A stretch of DNA of 62,230 nucleotides from Acinetobacter sp. WU_MDCI_Axc73. GTDB lineage: Bacteria > Pseudomonadota > Gammaproteobacteria > Pseudomonadales > Moraxellaceae. A program made the translations under genes and the position numbers. This document shows, piece by piece, positions 47,495-57,237 of the stretch; position 1 is the first letter of the stretch, and each line of letters starts with the position of its first letter. The stretch is taken from contig NZ_JAHPRO010000021.1 in the NCBI RefSeq assembly GCF_025562455.1, positions 1 to 62,230 on the forward strand, in the 5' to 3' direction. Below the pieces are notes generated by a model. That model saw only the letters and a list, made by a program, of their open reading frames with translations. It did no database searches and was not told the origin of the DNA.

Positions 47495-48241
47495 TTACCG
47501 TTCCTTATGCTGTACAGCAACAGAATCCTTGTTCTGTGGCATAAGCTGTAAATCGCCTGCCTTTTGAATTCGTATACTCGACAATGGAATTTTCAACTCA
47601 CCTTGCTGAATTTTGATCGGTAAAGTATTTTGCACATCGACTGAAGCAGCTAAAGCTGTTTCAATCGGGACATTCAAATGCCCATTAATTGGAATGTTGG
47701 TTTTAAGCGTCGTATCCAAAGGAATATTTAAATTTTCTTTTAAGACTGTACGTACAGGTGCATCAAACTTTAAATGGACATTTTGCTCAAGCGGAACTTG
47801 TATATCAATCGGTACGTTTAGTTTGATTGGAATCGTTCCTTTCAAGGGTAAAGTAATGTCTTTACCCAAGACTTTGACTTGAACTTTAGTGTCAATTGGT
47901 AAATCCTGATTCACTTTCAAAGTTTCGTTGACTGGAATGGACGTTTTAATCGGAACCTGATTATCAAAATAAACACGCGGAGTCAGGGTCTGGGTCAGCG
48001 GAATATTAAGATTTTCCTGAATTGGAATATTCGCATTGACTCGACCTGTTACATCCACATCCAAAGCATCCTGAATTTTAACTTTGGCTTGTAAAGGTTC
48101 TTGTAAATCAATATTAACTGCTTGATTTTTCAATGGGATATAAATATTAAAGTTTTTAAATACCCATATCGCAATAGCAACACCAATCAAAGCTGCCAAT
48201 ACAATAAATGCTAATGCGCCCAACGCTTGTCTAAATTGCAA
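47495..48241 (-). CDS. Membrane-anchored beta-repeat protein, first of a pair
   Basis: This 248-residue protein has one N-terminal transmembrane helix (ALGALAFIVLAALIGVAIAIWVF) and then about 20 short repeats with the pattern I-P-[ILV] or L-x-[IV]-P-[IL] (NIPIQENLNIPLTQTLTP, TIPIKLNVPIDIQVPLEQ, TNIPINGHLNVPIE). It starts with TTG at 48241, supported by AAGGAT 6 nt upstream; no ATG is available. Regular spacing suggests an extended beta structure in the periplasm. Family not recognised. It overlaps functionally with the next gene, whose start lies just after its stop. Confidence 0.78.
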   Translation of the reverse strand: MQFRQALGALAFIVLAALIGVAIAIWVFKNFNIYIPLKNQAVNIDLQEPLQAKVKIQDALDVDVTGRVNANIPIQENLNIPLTQTLTPRVYFDNQVPIKTSIPVNETLKVNQDLPIDTKVQVKVLGKDITLPLKGTIPIKLNVPIDIQVPLEQNVHLKFDAPVRTVLKENLNIPLDTTLKTNIPINGHLNVPIETALAASVDVQNTLPIKIQQGELKIPLSSIRIQKAGDLQLMPQNKDSVAVQHKER

Positions 48242-48330
48242 CGATCTATCCTTAATCTGTTTTTTCTTTTGTGAATATCATGTTCACATAATTTGTAAAA
48301 TATTCAGCTTTGGTTTTGTATCTTATGTAA

Positions 48331-48356
48331 AAAAGCTCAGTCTAAACTGAGCTTTT
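48331..48356. terminator. Terminator after gap
   Basis: The perfect stem AAAAGCTCAGT / ACTGAGCTTTT with a 4-nt loop lies 25 nt past the gap stop codon, with a T-run on the minus strand. Confidence 0.88.
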
Positions 48357-48380
48357 GGAAATCTTGATCAGATAAATTGC

Positions 48381-49838
48381 TTAAGCATCTGTTCCAGCAG
48401 GAACTTTTGGATAACTTACGCCACACATTTGTTCAGCGATACGCAATACTTGACAGCTATAACCGACTTCATTGTCATACCATACATACGCAGTTAAACG
48501 GTTACCTGAAGTAATCGTTGCCTGAGCATCAAATACGCCCGCAGTACGAGAACCAATAAAATCACTTGAAACCACTTCAGTTGAGTTGGTATAACCAATT
48601 TGACCTTGCAGGTTAGAGTTGATTGAAATCTGACGAATATATTCATTCACTTCATCACGATCAACTTCTTTATCTAACGTCAAATTCAAGATTGCAAGAG
48701 AAACGTTTGGCGTTGGTACACGAACAGAATTACCTGTTAATTTACCTTTAAGCTGTGGCAATGCTTTAGCAACCGCTTTCGCTGCACCAGTTTCTGTAAT
48801 CACCATGTTCAAAGTTGCTGCACGACCACGACGATCAGCTTTATGATAGTTATCAATCAAGTTTTGATCATTGGTAAATGAGTGAACAGTTTCAACATGA
48901 CCATTCAATACGTGATATTTCTCATCCAACACTTTTAGGATTGGTGTAATTGCATTGGTAGTACAGCTTGCAGCAGAAATGATCTTGTCATCATCCAAGA
49001 TATCTGAGTTATTTACACCATATACGACGTTTTTCATTTCGCCTTTACTTGGTGCCGTCAACACTACACGCGCAATGCCTGCACATTTCAAGTGTTGGCT
49101 TAAACCTTCTGCATCACGCCATTTACCTGTATTATCAATCAAAAGCGCGTTGTTAATACCATACTGGGTATAATCCACTTCACTTGGACTAGATGCATAG
49201 ATGACTTTGATGTAGTTACCGTTGGCGATGATCGCTTCGTTTTCTTCATCAACAGCAATAGTTCCTGCAAAAGTGCCATGAATTGAGTCACGACGTAACA
49301 AAGACGCACGTTTTGCCAAATCACCATCAGAAGATTTACGCACCACAATTGCTTTAAGGCTTAAACCACGACCTAAACCAGATTGGCTAATGATTAAACG
49401 GGCTAAGATACGACCGATACGACCAAAACCGTACAAAACGACATCTTTAGGTTGTTCAGAAGTTGCATTACCTTTAATTGACTCAACAGCTTGAGTAACA
49501 AAAGCATCGATATCGCCGCCTTTTTCTTTATATTCAACAGCAAGCTTACCAATATCCACTTCAGCAGAACCGATATTCTCAACTTTAGCTAATGCTTCTA
49601 AAATTGGGAAAGTATTTACAACAGAAAGCTCAACATCAACAACGCGAGTACGACGATGCGTTTTTAAAATCTGAATCACAGAGCGGTTAATTAAAGAACG
49701 ACCATAAACAGAAACGACAATATTTTTTTCACGGTATAATTGACCGATTAAAGCGATCATATGTTCCGCAATTTCTTCGCGGTTTTTCCAGCGACCTTGG
49801 TGTTCCGTGTGTAGGGCGATGATAGTGTCTTTGCTCAC
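48381..49838 (-). CDS. gap: Glyceraldehyde-3-phosphate dehydrogenase, long form
   Basis: This 485-residue enzyme is about 150 residues longer than ordinary GAPDH because of an N-terminal extension (residues 1-125, opening DTIIALHTEHQGRWKNREEI). The catalytic part has GFGRIGRILARL for NAD binding and SAASCTTNAITPILKVL with the active-site Cys, followed by SFTNDQNLIDNYHKADRRGRAA and WYDNEVGYSCQVLR. This long form is usual in Acinetobacter, where sugars are mostly not taken through glycolysis and the enzyme serves gluconeogenesis; that role is from established physiology. Confidence 0.93.
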   Translation of the reverse strand: MSKDTIIALHTEHQGRWKNREEIAEHMIALIGQLYREKNIVVSVYGRSLINRSVIQILKTHRRTRVVDVELSVVNTFPILEALAKVENIGSAEVDIGKLAVEYKEKGGDIDAFVTQAVESIKGNATSEQPKDVVLYGFGRIGRILARLIISQSGLGRGLSLKAIVVRKSSDGDLAKRASLLRRDSIHGTFAGTIAVDEENEAIIANGNYIKVIYASSPSEVDYTQYGINNALLIDNTGKWRDAEGLSQHLKCAGIARVVLTAPSKGEMKNVVYGVNNSDILDDDKIISAASCTTNAITPILKVLDEKYHVLNGHVETVHSFTNDQNLIDNYHKADRRGRAATLNMVITETGAAKAVAKALPQLKGKLTGNSVRVPTPNVSLAILNLTLDKEVDRDEVNEYIRQISINSNLQGQIGYTNSTEVVSSDFIGSRTAGVFDAQATITSGNRLTAYVWYDNEVGYSCQVLRIAEQMCGVSYPKVPAGTDA

Positions 49839-50113
49839 AAATACGTCCTCTAATGAATAATTTTAGGCGTGAATTTCAAAACCCCATAATTGTAAAGGAA
49901 TTATCATTAAGATTGAATCAAAAGCTGCACGTGTCGGTCATATTTTCAATGATATTCACTATAAATTTATAAAATACTTATAATTTTTTATTTTAATTTT
50001 TATATTATTTTGCTAAAAACGAGTCAAAATTTAAATTTTATTGTATTTTTTTCGATCATATTAAATTTTACTAAAGTCTAACGTGTTGAAATTTGATTAA
50101 AATTATCTCAAGT

Positions 50114-51046
50114 TTACTCATCTAAGCGTTTTTGATAATGCGCAACATTCCGCTCAAGCGCTCGTTTATTTTTATGTTGTCGATAAAGATGCCAACCTCC
50201 CTCTACCACTAACAATGACACTGCACACCAAATTGGAATATAGGTGTACCATTCTTGAGGACTAATTTTTTCACCCAATGCTAAAGAAGCCAGTGCCAAT
50301 AAAATAGGCTCCAAATAACTAAGCAAACCAAATAAAATCATGGGTAAAAAACGGCTCGCTAAAATATAACTCCCCAAACCAACTGCACTTAACAAACCTA
50401 GCCCAAGCACAACCAACCACATAAGAGGTTGCTGTTGTAATATCGCTAGCCCTCCCACTCCGCTTTGAATAAAGTAAATAGCAATCGGTAAGCTAATGAT
50501 AATATCCCACCAAAAACCGCCTAGATTATCCGTCCCCATTTTTTTACGTAATAGAAAATAAGCCGAGTAACCAAAAGCAACCAGTGCAGTTTCCCAAGCA
50601 ATAGCACCTAAACGAAAAATTTCGTGACTAACACCTATGACTGCAAGAATCACAGCAGCAATTTGAAACTTAGATAGTTTTTCGCCATAAAATAAGCTAC
50701 CGCTCAACACCAAAACCAGCGGTAATAAAAAATAGCCCAATGAAACTTGTAAACCCCGTCCATTCATTGGCCCCCATAAAAATAGCCAAAGCTGAACTGA
50801 AGTCAAAAATGAAGATAGAATCATCAAGAAAAAGAAAGCTGGTTTTGCAAGTACTCGTTGATAAATACTTTTAATATGCGACAAATCCCCCAACAACCAC
50901 ATCAAAATAGTTAAAAAGGGTAAGGTTGCCAACATCCGCCAGCCAAAGGTTTGTTTGCTATCCAGCCCTGTTAATAACTGAGTATAAAAATATAATACTC
51001 CAAAGGTCACCGATGCGATGACGGATAGCATAATGCCTTTGAACAT
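50114..51046 (-). CDS. rarD: RarD-type EamA transporter
   Basis: This 310-residue inner-membrane protein of the drug/metabolite superfamily has 10 predicted helices. It shows the RarD features GVLYFYTQLL, FLWGPMNGRGLQVSLGYFLLPLVLVLSG and LSYLEPILLALASLALGEKI. RarD was named from chloramphenicol sensitivity but its natural substrate is unknown. It is transcribed alone. Confidence 0.88.
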   Translation of the reverse strand: MFKGIMLSVIASVTFGVLYFYTQLLTGLDSKQTFGWRMLATLPFLTILMWLLGDLSHIKSIYQRVLAKPAFFFLMILSSFLTSVQLWLFLWGPMNGRGLQVSLGYFLLPLVLVLSGSLFYGEKLSKFQIAAVILAVIGVSHEIFRLGAIAWETALVAFGYSAYFLLRKKMGTDNLGGFWWDIIISLPIAIYFIQSGVGGLAILQQQPLMWLVVLGLGLLSAVGLGSYILASRFLPMILFGLLSYLEPILLALASLALGEKISPQEWYTYIPIWCAVSLLVVEGGWHLYRQHKNKRALERNVAHYQKRLDE

Positions 51047-51187
51047 CTTGAACTCGTCATTACAGAATGAAAAAAACTTGAATAATCATATATTAAATTT
51101 ACTTCATAAGTCCCCCTTTATTTCTTCCATACGAAAGAAAAATAGAGGGCTTCTAAGCAATAATGAAAGAAGTCAATTAAAAATTAA

Positions 51188-51206
51188 AAACCATGCATTT
51201 GCATGG
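51188..51206. terminator. Terminator after the lipocalin gene
   Basis: The stem CCATGCA / TGCATGG with a 2-nt spacer lies 23 nt past the lipocalin stop codon. On the minus strand it is followed by a T-rich run. Confidence 0.75.
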
Positions 51207-51228
51207 TCTTAGCTTGAGATAATCGACA

Positions 51229-51819
51229 TTATTTTAGCGTATGCTGAGGACGAATAATATCATTGAGGTCATAGCCTAAAGATTTTGCATAACTCAAATA
51301 CTCATTTAAAACATCTTCAGAGAGTTCAGGCGTTCTAGACAATACCCATAAGTATTTGCGAGAAGGCTCTCCTACCAATACAGTTTGATAATTTTCATCA
51401 AGCTTAAGAATCCAATAATCTCCCCGTGCAACAGGAACCCAACGTATTGCTTCAGGTAAAAAGCTCACCTTTAATTTGGTATTAAAAGGAGGATTTTCGA
51501 CAAAAGCTTCTCCGACCGATTGTTTAAGTACACCATCTTTACTGTAACAGCGGTTATCGACAGCCACATTGCCATTTTCATTCAATGTGTAAGTTGCGGT
51601 AATGTCTTTGGCACATTTATTTTCAAAATACATTGGTTTACGTGCAATTTCATACCAAACACCCAAATATCTGTCTAACTCAACCCGCTCTACCGTTGGC
51701 AACGGCTTACTTTGCGCATAGGCAACCGTTGCAACCGCTAAACCTGTTAACACAATCCCACCCACTGCAATTTTAGTCAGTTTCCAACTGGCTTTTGGGA
51801 TATCCTGTTTTAATGACAT
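51229..51819 (-). CDS. blc: Bacterial lipocalin (Blc-like)
   Basis: This 196-residue beta-barrel protein has an N-terminal membrane anchor or uncleaved signal (IAVGGIVLTGLAVATVAYA). Lipocalin signatures are present: VERVELDRYLGVWYEIARKP (GxW motif), KCAKDITATYTLNENGNVAVDNRCY, and YWILKLDENYQTVLVGEPSRKYLWVLSRTP. It lacks a lipobox Cys, unlike E. coli Blc, so it may be periplasmic or inner-membrane anchored. AGGGGA 7 nt before the ATG at 51819 supports this start. Likely handles fatty acids or lysophospholipids. Confidence 0.88.
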   Translation of the reverse strand: MSLKQDIPKASWKLTKIAVGGIVLTGLAVATVAYAQSKPLPTVERVELDRYLGVWYEIARKPMYFENKCAKDITATYTLNENGNVAVDNRCYSKDGVLKQSVGEAFVENPPFNTKLKVSFLPEAIRWVPVARGDYWILKLDENYQTVLVGEPSRKYLWVLSRTPELSEDVLNEYLSYAKSLGYDLNDIIRPQHTLK

Positions 51820-51946
51820 TTGTATTCCCCTGCTCATTGCCTAATTTAATTGGCATCGATTTATTCAAGATTATTCACATTAGCTTGTTTTATATGCAAA
51901 TAATGTATAAATATGTAGCATTTTACCCAGAGAATAGTGTCCAGAT

Positions 51947-53968
51947 TTATTGCAGCATTTGCGCCTTAAGCCGCACAATTTCATCTCGCAAACGGGCTGC
52001 TTGCTCAAATTGCAACTCTTTAGATGCCTTGATCATCTCTTTTTCCAGTTTGGAAATATGCTTGGTAAAGAGTTTTGGATCTGCCAGAATATGTCGTTCG
52101 TCTGCTGAAAGCGCCTTCGCCTGATCAGAAATTTTGCTTTCAATTTCATCGTCATTAAAGACTTCGCCTGTATCAATTTCTTTAATTTTCTGACGCACTG
52201 CACTACGTGGCGTAATCCCATGTTCCTGATTGAACTCAATTTGCTTATTACGACGACGATCTGTTTCATCGATGGCTTTTTGCATCGAATCAGTCACACG
52301 GTCTGCATATAAAATCGCTTTACCTTTCAGATTACGTGCAGCACGACCAATGGTTTGAATCAGGGAACGTTCCGAACGCAAAAAACCTTCTTTGTCCGCA
52401 TCCAAAATGGCAACCAAAGACACTTCTGGCATATCCAATCCTTCACGGAGCAAGTTAATGCCGACCAGCACATCATAAACACCTGTTCTAAGTTCATGAA
52501 TGATTTTGACCCGTTCAACCGTATCGATATCAGAATGTAAATAAGCGACTTTGACTCCATATTCTTTTAAGTAAGAAGTGAGATCTTCTGCCATTCGCTT
52601 GGTTAATGTGGTCACCAAAACACGTTCGTCCAGATCTTTACGTAAATTAATTTCGGACAATACATCATCGACTTGTGTCAACACTGGGCGAATTTCAATT
52701 TCAGGATCAACCAAACCTGTCGGACGAACCACTTGTTCAACAATCTGATCTGATCGTTCCAATTCGTATTTGGCAGGTGTCGCACTCACATAAATTGTAG
52801 TCGGAACAATACGCTCCCATTCTTCAAATTTCATCGGACGATTGTCCAGTGCACTCGGCAAACGGAACCCATAATTCACCAAATTTTCTTTACGTGAACG
52901 GTCGCCCTTATACATTGCGCCAATTTGGGGAACCGTCACGTGTGATTCATCAATGATCAGTAACGCATCATCAGGCACATAGTCAAACAAAGTTGGCGGT
53001 GCTTCGCCCGATGGACGACCTGATAAATGACGTGAATAGTTTTCGATACCATTGGTGTAGCCTAATTGTTGCATCATTTCCAGATCGTAACGCGTCCGCT
53101 GTTCGATGCGCTGTGCTTCGATCAATTTGTCATGTTCACGGAAAAATTTAAGTTGATCCTGTAACTCAACCTTAATCGTATCAATCGCGCGGGATAAATT
53201 ATCTTTAGGCGTTACATAATGGCTTTTCGGATAGATAGTTACTCGCGGCACCTGACGCAACATTTTGCCTGTCAGTGGATCGAACCAACGAATCGATTCG
53301 ACTTCATCATCAAATAATTCGATACGAATCGCGTTTTGATCAGATTCAGCAGGAAATACATCTAAAATTTCCCCGCGGATCCGATACGTACCACGTAAAA
53401 ACTCCAGTTCATTACGGGTATATTGCATTTCAACCAGACGGCGAATCAGATCATCACGATTAACACGATCACCTTCGACCACATGCAGCAACATTTTCAT
53501 ATAGGCTTCGGGATCGCCCAAACCATAAATCGCAGATACTGATGCTACAATAATCGCATCACGACGTTCTAATAAAGCTCGTGTAGCAGAAAGGCGCATC
53601 TGGTCAATATGATCATTAATCGCAGCATCTTTTTCAATAAAGGTATCTGACGAAGGCACATACGCTTCGGGTTGATAATAGTCATAATAACTGACGAAAT
53701 ATTCGACCGCGTTATTAGGAAAAAAAGCCTTAAACTCGCCATAAAGCTGCGCTGCTAAAGTTTTATTATGCGCCATGACAATCGTGGGGCGTTGAGTCTG
53801 TGCAATGACATTGGCCATGGTATAAGTTTTACCAGAGCCCGTAACACCCAATAGCAACTGATTGCGATAGCCACTTTCAACACCATGCACCAGCTTTTCA
53901 ATCGCTTGAGGCTGATCCCCTGCGGGTTGGTAACTGGTCACTAAATCAAAGGGTTGCTTATCGCTCAC
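51947..53968 (-). CDS. uvrB: Excinuclease ABC subunit B
   Basis: This 673-residue nucleotide excision repair helicase-like protein loads onto damaged DNA with UvrA and recruits UvrC. Motifs include Walker A GVTGSGKT (residues 41-48), the beta-hairpin segment [20 protein letters not shown], the Walker [10 protein letters not shown], and the C-terminal UVR domain [27 protein letters not shown]. Length is normal. Other excinuclease genes are not nearby. Confidence 0.97.
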   Translation of the reverse strand: MSDKQPFDLVTSYQPAGDQPQAIEKLVHGVESGYRNQLLLGVTGSGKTYTMANVIAQTQRPTIVMAHNKTLAAQLYGEFKAFFPNNAVEYFVSYYDYYQPEAYVPSSDTFIEKDAAINDHIDQMRLSATRALLERRDAIIVASVSAIYGLGDPEAYMKMLLHVVEGDRVNRDDLIRRLVEMQYTRNELEFLRGTYRIRGEILDVFPAESDQNAIRIELFDDEVESIRWFDPLTGKMLRQVPRVTIYPKSHYVTPKDNLSRAIDTIKVELQDQLKFFREHDKLIEAQRIEQRTRYDLEMMQQLGYTNGIENYSRHLSGRPSGEAPPTLFDYVPDDALLIIDESHVTVPQIGAMYKGDRSRKENLVNYGFRLPSALDNRPMKFEEWERIVPTTIYVSATPAKYELERSDQIVEQVVRPTGLVDPEIEIRPVLTQVDDVLSEINLRKDLDERVLVTTLTKRMAEDLTSYLKEYGVKVAYLHSDIDTVERVKIIHELRTGVYDVLVGINLLREGLDMPEVSLVAILDADKEGFLRSERSLIQTIGRAARNLKGKAILYADRVTDSMQKAIDETDRRRNKQIEFNQEHGITPRSAVRQKIKEIDTGEVFNDDEIESKISDQAKALSADERHILADPKLFTKHISKLEKEMIKASKELQFEQAARLRDEIVRLKAQMLQ

Positions 53969-54134
53969 TCGGCTGCTCTCTTCTTTTCAAAATTTCATTT
54001 CACTAAGCCCTTTATGGGGGAATTCACCCTCAATTTAAAGGCTTTTCCTGTAAATTTAATTTCTACATTTTATACTTGACCCATCTGCGTTTCCTCTGCA
54101 ACATGGAACAAATCAAGATCAGAATTGAAACAAC

Positions 54135-54935
54135 ATGGCATATCATTATCACGACGAAAGCATCATTACAGAACTTCCTGAAGATACGGTTTTTGTCTTT
54201 GGCAGTAATCTGGCTGGACAACATACACACGGTGCAGCTCGTGTTGCTGCACAGCATTTCGGTGCAGTGAATCATGTCGGTCGTGGTTGGGCTGGTCAGA
54301 GTTTTGCCATTCCAACTTTAAATGAACATTTACAACGAATGCCATTGTCACAAATTGAACATTATATAGATGACTTTAAAGCCTATGCCCAACATCATCC
54401 CAAAATGAAATATTTCATCACTGCTTTGGGTTGTGGCATTGCAGGTTATAAAGTCTCTGAGATTGCACCTTTATTTAAAGGCATTCACAACAATGTGATC
54501 TTGCCTGAGTCGTTTAAACCCTATATTGATGAAAATGCCATTTCACAATTTCCAGATTTGACTTCACATACCGTACAGTCTTTTATTAACGACGATGTGA
54601 TTTTTTATTTTGATCATGGTAGTGACTCTTTTGAGGAAGCTTTAGATAAAACTGATTTGAGTGATGTTGAAAAATCTATTGCGCTTATTGTGTTAAATGA
54701 AGATATGTACCCGCGCGACCGCTATGGTCGTGGCCGCGAAAGTGAACTTGAAGATATTCTGAGTAAGCTCAATGGCAAGATTTTTAATTTTCATGGTAAT
54801 AGCGAAGGCGCTATGATTTTTGTAGGCGTTATCGTAGCCCTGATGGAACTTTATGATATTGATGAACAAGACTTTATCAAATTATGGCGTGGCGACATTA
54901 CCATTCAACATCCTATTAATCGGGTAAAAATATAA
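54135..54935 (+). CDS. Macro-like protein (A1S_2505-type), function unknown
   Basis: This 266-residue cytoplasmic protein opens with DTVFVFGSNLAGQHTHGAARVA and YFITALGCGIAGYKVSEIAPLF, a pattern seen in phage- and bacterial-encoded proteins with a macro-domain-like, ADP-ribose-binding fold. These replace the canonical macro motifs (GSNLAG, GCGIAGY). The C-terminal 110 residues (from DVIFYFDHGSDSFEEALDKT) are unrecognised and contain acidic, helix-rich sequence. Ligand binding or ADP-ribose processing is inference. It is divergent from uvrB and monocistronic. Confidence 0.8.
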   Translation: MAYHYHDESIITELPEDTVFVFGSNLAGQHTHGAARVAAQHFGAVNHVGRGWAGQSFAIPTLNEHLQRMPLSQIEHYIDDFKAYAQHHPKMKYFITALGCGIAGYKVSEIAPLFKGIHNNVILPESFKPYIDENAISQFPDLTSHTVQSFINDDVIFYFDHGSDSFEEALDKTDLSDVEKSIALIVLNEDMYPRDRYGRGRESELEDILSKLNGKIFNFHGNSEGAMIFVGVIVALMELYDIDEQDFIKLWRGDITIQHPINRVKI

Positions 54936-54949
54936 AAAACAGGTTGTTG

Positions 54950-54979
54950 TCTGCTCTTTTATTCCACTAAAGGAGCAGA
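54950..54979. terminator. Inverted repeat after the macro-like gene
   Basis: Arms TCTGCTCTTTTA and TAAAGGAGCAGA pair with a single mismatch, 15 nt after the stop codon. No strong T-run follows, so termination efficiency is uncertain. Confidence 0.5.
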
Positions 54980-55123
54980 ATGATCATGTTTGCATTAAAA
55001 TTATTTTAGTATTTATAAATACTTTACTTAAATTGTCTATTTTTACACCTTTTTATTTCCAAGTAATAAGTGTTGGTTTTATACTCCTTTAAAAATTGAA
55101 TAATTCATTGGAATTTGCCCTAA

Positions 55124-56560
55124 ATGCCGACTTTAGATTCATCTATTTTTGACCTTGCACCGATTCCAATGTGGCTGGAAGATTATAGCGATATAAAAAG
55201 CCAGTTTAATGCATGGCGTGCTGAGGGCATTCAAGATCTATATACTTTCTTAAATGAAGATCTTGATCGGGTTCGCCAATGCGCACACAAAATAAAAATC
55301 ATCGCAGTCAATCAACAAACGCTTGATTTATTTGAAGCAGACTCCCAAGAACATTTATGTAGCAATCTGGATCGTATCTTTCAGGAAGATATGTTCAAAT
55401 CGCATCTGCACGAGTTAGTCGATTTATGGGAGGGTAAAACACATTTTTCAAGTGTCGCAGTTAATTACAGTCTATCTGGAAAACGTCTGGATATTCAATT
55501 ACGTGGGGCAATTTTACCGGGTTACGAACAATCTTTTGCGCAAATTCTTGTGACTACTGAGGATGTAACATCTTATCAAAACGCCCGCCGACAGGAAGAA
55601 AAAAACCGTCGACTGGCAGAAGCGAGATTTGTATATTCACCCGCTTCACTTTGGGTGGAAGATTTTAGTCGGGTTAAAGTTCGAATCGATCAATTAAAAC
55701 GGATTGGAATTGATGATTTTCGTACTTTTTTAGATGTACACCCTGAGTTTGTTAATCAATGCATCGAGGATATTTTAATACTTGATGTTAATCAGGCCAC
55801 ATTGGATTTATTTCAAGCCTCAGATAAACAAACTCTACTCAAAAATATTCATAAAGTATTTGCCAATGAAATGCTCAGTACTTTTCGTGAACAGCTGATT
55901 GAGTTGTGGAAAGGCAATATTCATCACCAGCGTGAGGCGGTAAATTACGCACTAGATGGCAGCATCCGAAATGTACTATTGCAGTTTACCGTTTTTCCTG
56001 GTTATGAAGAAGATTGGGGATTGGTACAAGTTGCATTAACAGATATTACTGCGCGTAAAAAGGCCGAAAATTATCTGGAATATTTGGGCAAACATGATGT
56101 GCTGACCAAACTATATAATCGTTCATTCTTTACTGAAGAACTTAATCGCCTTGAACGTAGTATCTTGCGACCAGTTTCCTGTATTTTTCTAGATATGAAT
56201 AGCTTAAAAGAAATCAATGATCAACTTGGCCATGACGTGGGCGATGGTCTATTACGTCGTGTTGGCAGCGTGTTAACACAAGCTATTCAAAATACGCCCT
56301 ACACTGCTTCACGCATTGGGGGAGATGAGTTTGTTATCCTGATGCCAGGAACAGATGAAACAGCTGTTTTGGTAATGCTACAAACCATTCAGGAATTGTT
56401 TAATATTGACAATCAATATTATTCAAGCCAGCCGATTAGTATGTCATTAGGTTCTGCGACCACACTTGAAAGTGAAAGTATTGAATCCATGCTTAAACGC
56501 GCCGATCAACAAATGTATCAGCGCAAAAAAAACTTTTATCAGGATAAAGACGCAATTTAA
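55124..56560 (+). CDS. Diguanylate cyclase with duplicated PAS-type sensor
   Basis: This 478-residue protein has no membrane segment. Two homologous sensor units (about residues 8-155 and 168-315) share LAPIPMWLEDYSDIK / YSPASLWVEDFSRVK, VNQQTLDLFEA / VNQATLDLFQA and VNYSLSGKRLDIQLRGAILPGYE / VNYALDGSIRNVLLQFTVFPGYE. A GGDEF domain follows with an intact GGDEF at 399-403 (SRIGGDEFVIL). The RxxD inhibitory site normally five residues before it is absent (NTPYTASRI). It should make cyclic di-GMP in response to an unknown signal, without classical product inhibition. Confidence 0.93.
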   Translation: MPTLDSSIFDLAPIPMWLEDYSDIKSQFNAWRAEGIQDLYTFLNEDLDRVRQCAHKIKIIAVNQQTLDLFEADSQEHLCSNLDRIFQEDMFKSHLHELVDLWEGKTHFSSVAVNYSLSGKRLDIQLRGAILPGYEQSFAQILVTTEDVTSYQNARRQEEKNRRLAEARFVYSPASLWVEDFSRVKVRIDQLKRIGIDDFRTFLDVHPEFVNQCIEDILILDVNQATLDLFQASDKQTLLKNIHKVFANEMLSTFREQLIELWKGNIHHQREAVNYALDGSIRNVLLQFTVFPGYEEDWGLVQVALTDITARKKAENYLEYLGKHDVLTKLYNRSFFTEELNRLERSILRPVSCIFLDMNSLKEINDQLGHDVGDGLLRRVGSVLTQAIQNTPYTASRIGGDEFVILMPGTDETAVLVMLQTIQELFNIDNQYYSSQPISMSLGSATTLESESIESMLKRADQQMYQRKKNFYQDKDAI

Positions 56561-56571
56561 ACAAGCCTGTT

Positions 56572-56697
56572 TTAACCTTGTCTTGCTTTAAAACGCGGAT
56601 TGGATTTACAAATCACATAAAGCTTGCCACGACGACGAACGATTTGACAATCAGGTGAGCGCTTTTTTGCACTTTTAAGAGAAGAGAGAACTTGCAT
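56572..56697 (-). CDS. rpmJ: 50S ribosomal protein L36, alternative (type B, zinc-free)
   Basis: This 41-residue basic protein reads [20 protein letters not shown], then [21 protein letters not shown]. It is the longer L36 form (YkgO-like). Of the usual zinc ligands only two Cys remain (C17 and C30), so it is the non-zinc type that replaces standard L36 under zinc limitation in other bacteria. No Zur site could be confirmed upstream. It ends 12 nt from the diguanylate cyclase stop, convergent with it. Confidence 0.9.
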   Translation of the reverse strand: MQVLSSLKSAKKRSPDCQIVRRRGKLYVICKSNPRFKARQG

Positions 56698-56782
56698 AGA
56701 GCAACTCCAATTATTGAAATGTTATAATATAACAATAATCTCTTTATAAAAGTTCGTCAAGCAAAGATGCGTATTATTCATG

Positions 56783-56812
56783 AAAAAGCCACTTACTTTA
56801 AAGAGGCTTTTT
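56783..56812. terminator. Terminator after the small hypothetical gene
   Basis: The stem AAAAAGCC / GGCTTTTT lies 30 nt past the stop of the 60-residue protein and is followed by T residues on the minus strand. Confidence 0.75.
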
Positions 56813-56841
56813 AATTCACAGCTGAGGTAAAACAATTAAAA

Positions 56842-57024
56842 TTAACGTTTCCCCATCGATCTACGCGTACCACGTGGTGGCATCCAAGTACGATCTGCAT
56901 ACTGTTCAGGCTTCGGACGAACTTGATTATGCACTACGTCTTCGTCATCGCAATCAGTCGATTTAGGCATTGGAAAAGGTAATTTCACCACAGCCTTTTT
57001 TGCTTTGGGCTTTTGTTCACTCAT
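56842..57024 (-). CDS. Hypothetical protein, 60 aa
   Basis: This small basic protein starts MSEQKPKAKKAVVKLPFPMP and ends MPPRGTRRSMGKR. It has a proline- and lysine-rich N-terminus, an acidic CDDEDVV stretch and a basic C-terminus, so it is probably disordered. The start at 57024 is preferred over 57033. A terminator follows. The family is unknown; similarity to other Acinetobacter proteins is likely but unchecked. Confidence 0.65.
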   Translation of the reverse strand: MSEQKPKAKKAVVKLPFPMPKSTDCDDEDVVHNQVRPKPEQYADRTWMPPRGTRRSMGKR

Positions 57025-57237
57025 GATGTTCACTTAAATTGGGTGATCTTTGTATATCTTAAATGATTTTGTCCCGAGATGCCCTTAAAAATAACACTGT
57101 AAATTACAATTTGATTGTTTCACCAACATTGATTTAGGTTTTTTATAAATTTGTTTTGATAATAAAACACGTCTCAACGATTTTGGGCTAAGATAGTATG
57201 CTTTTATTTTTTTAATCCCATAAGAAGGAATGCTGCC

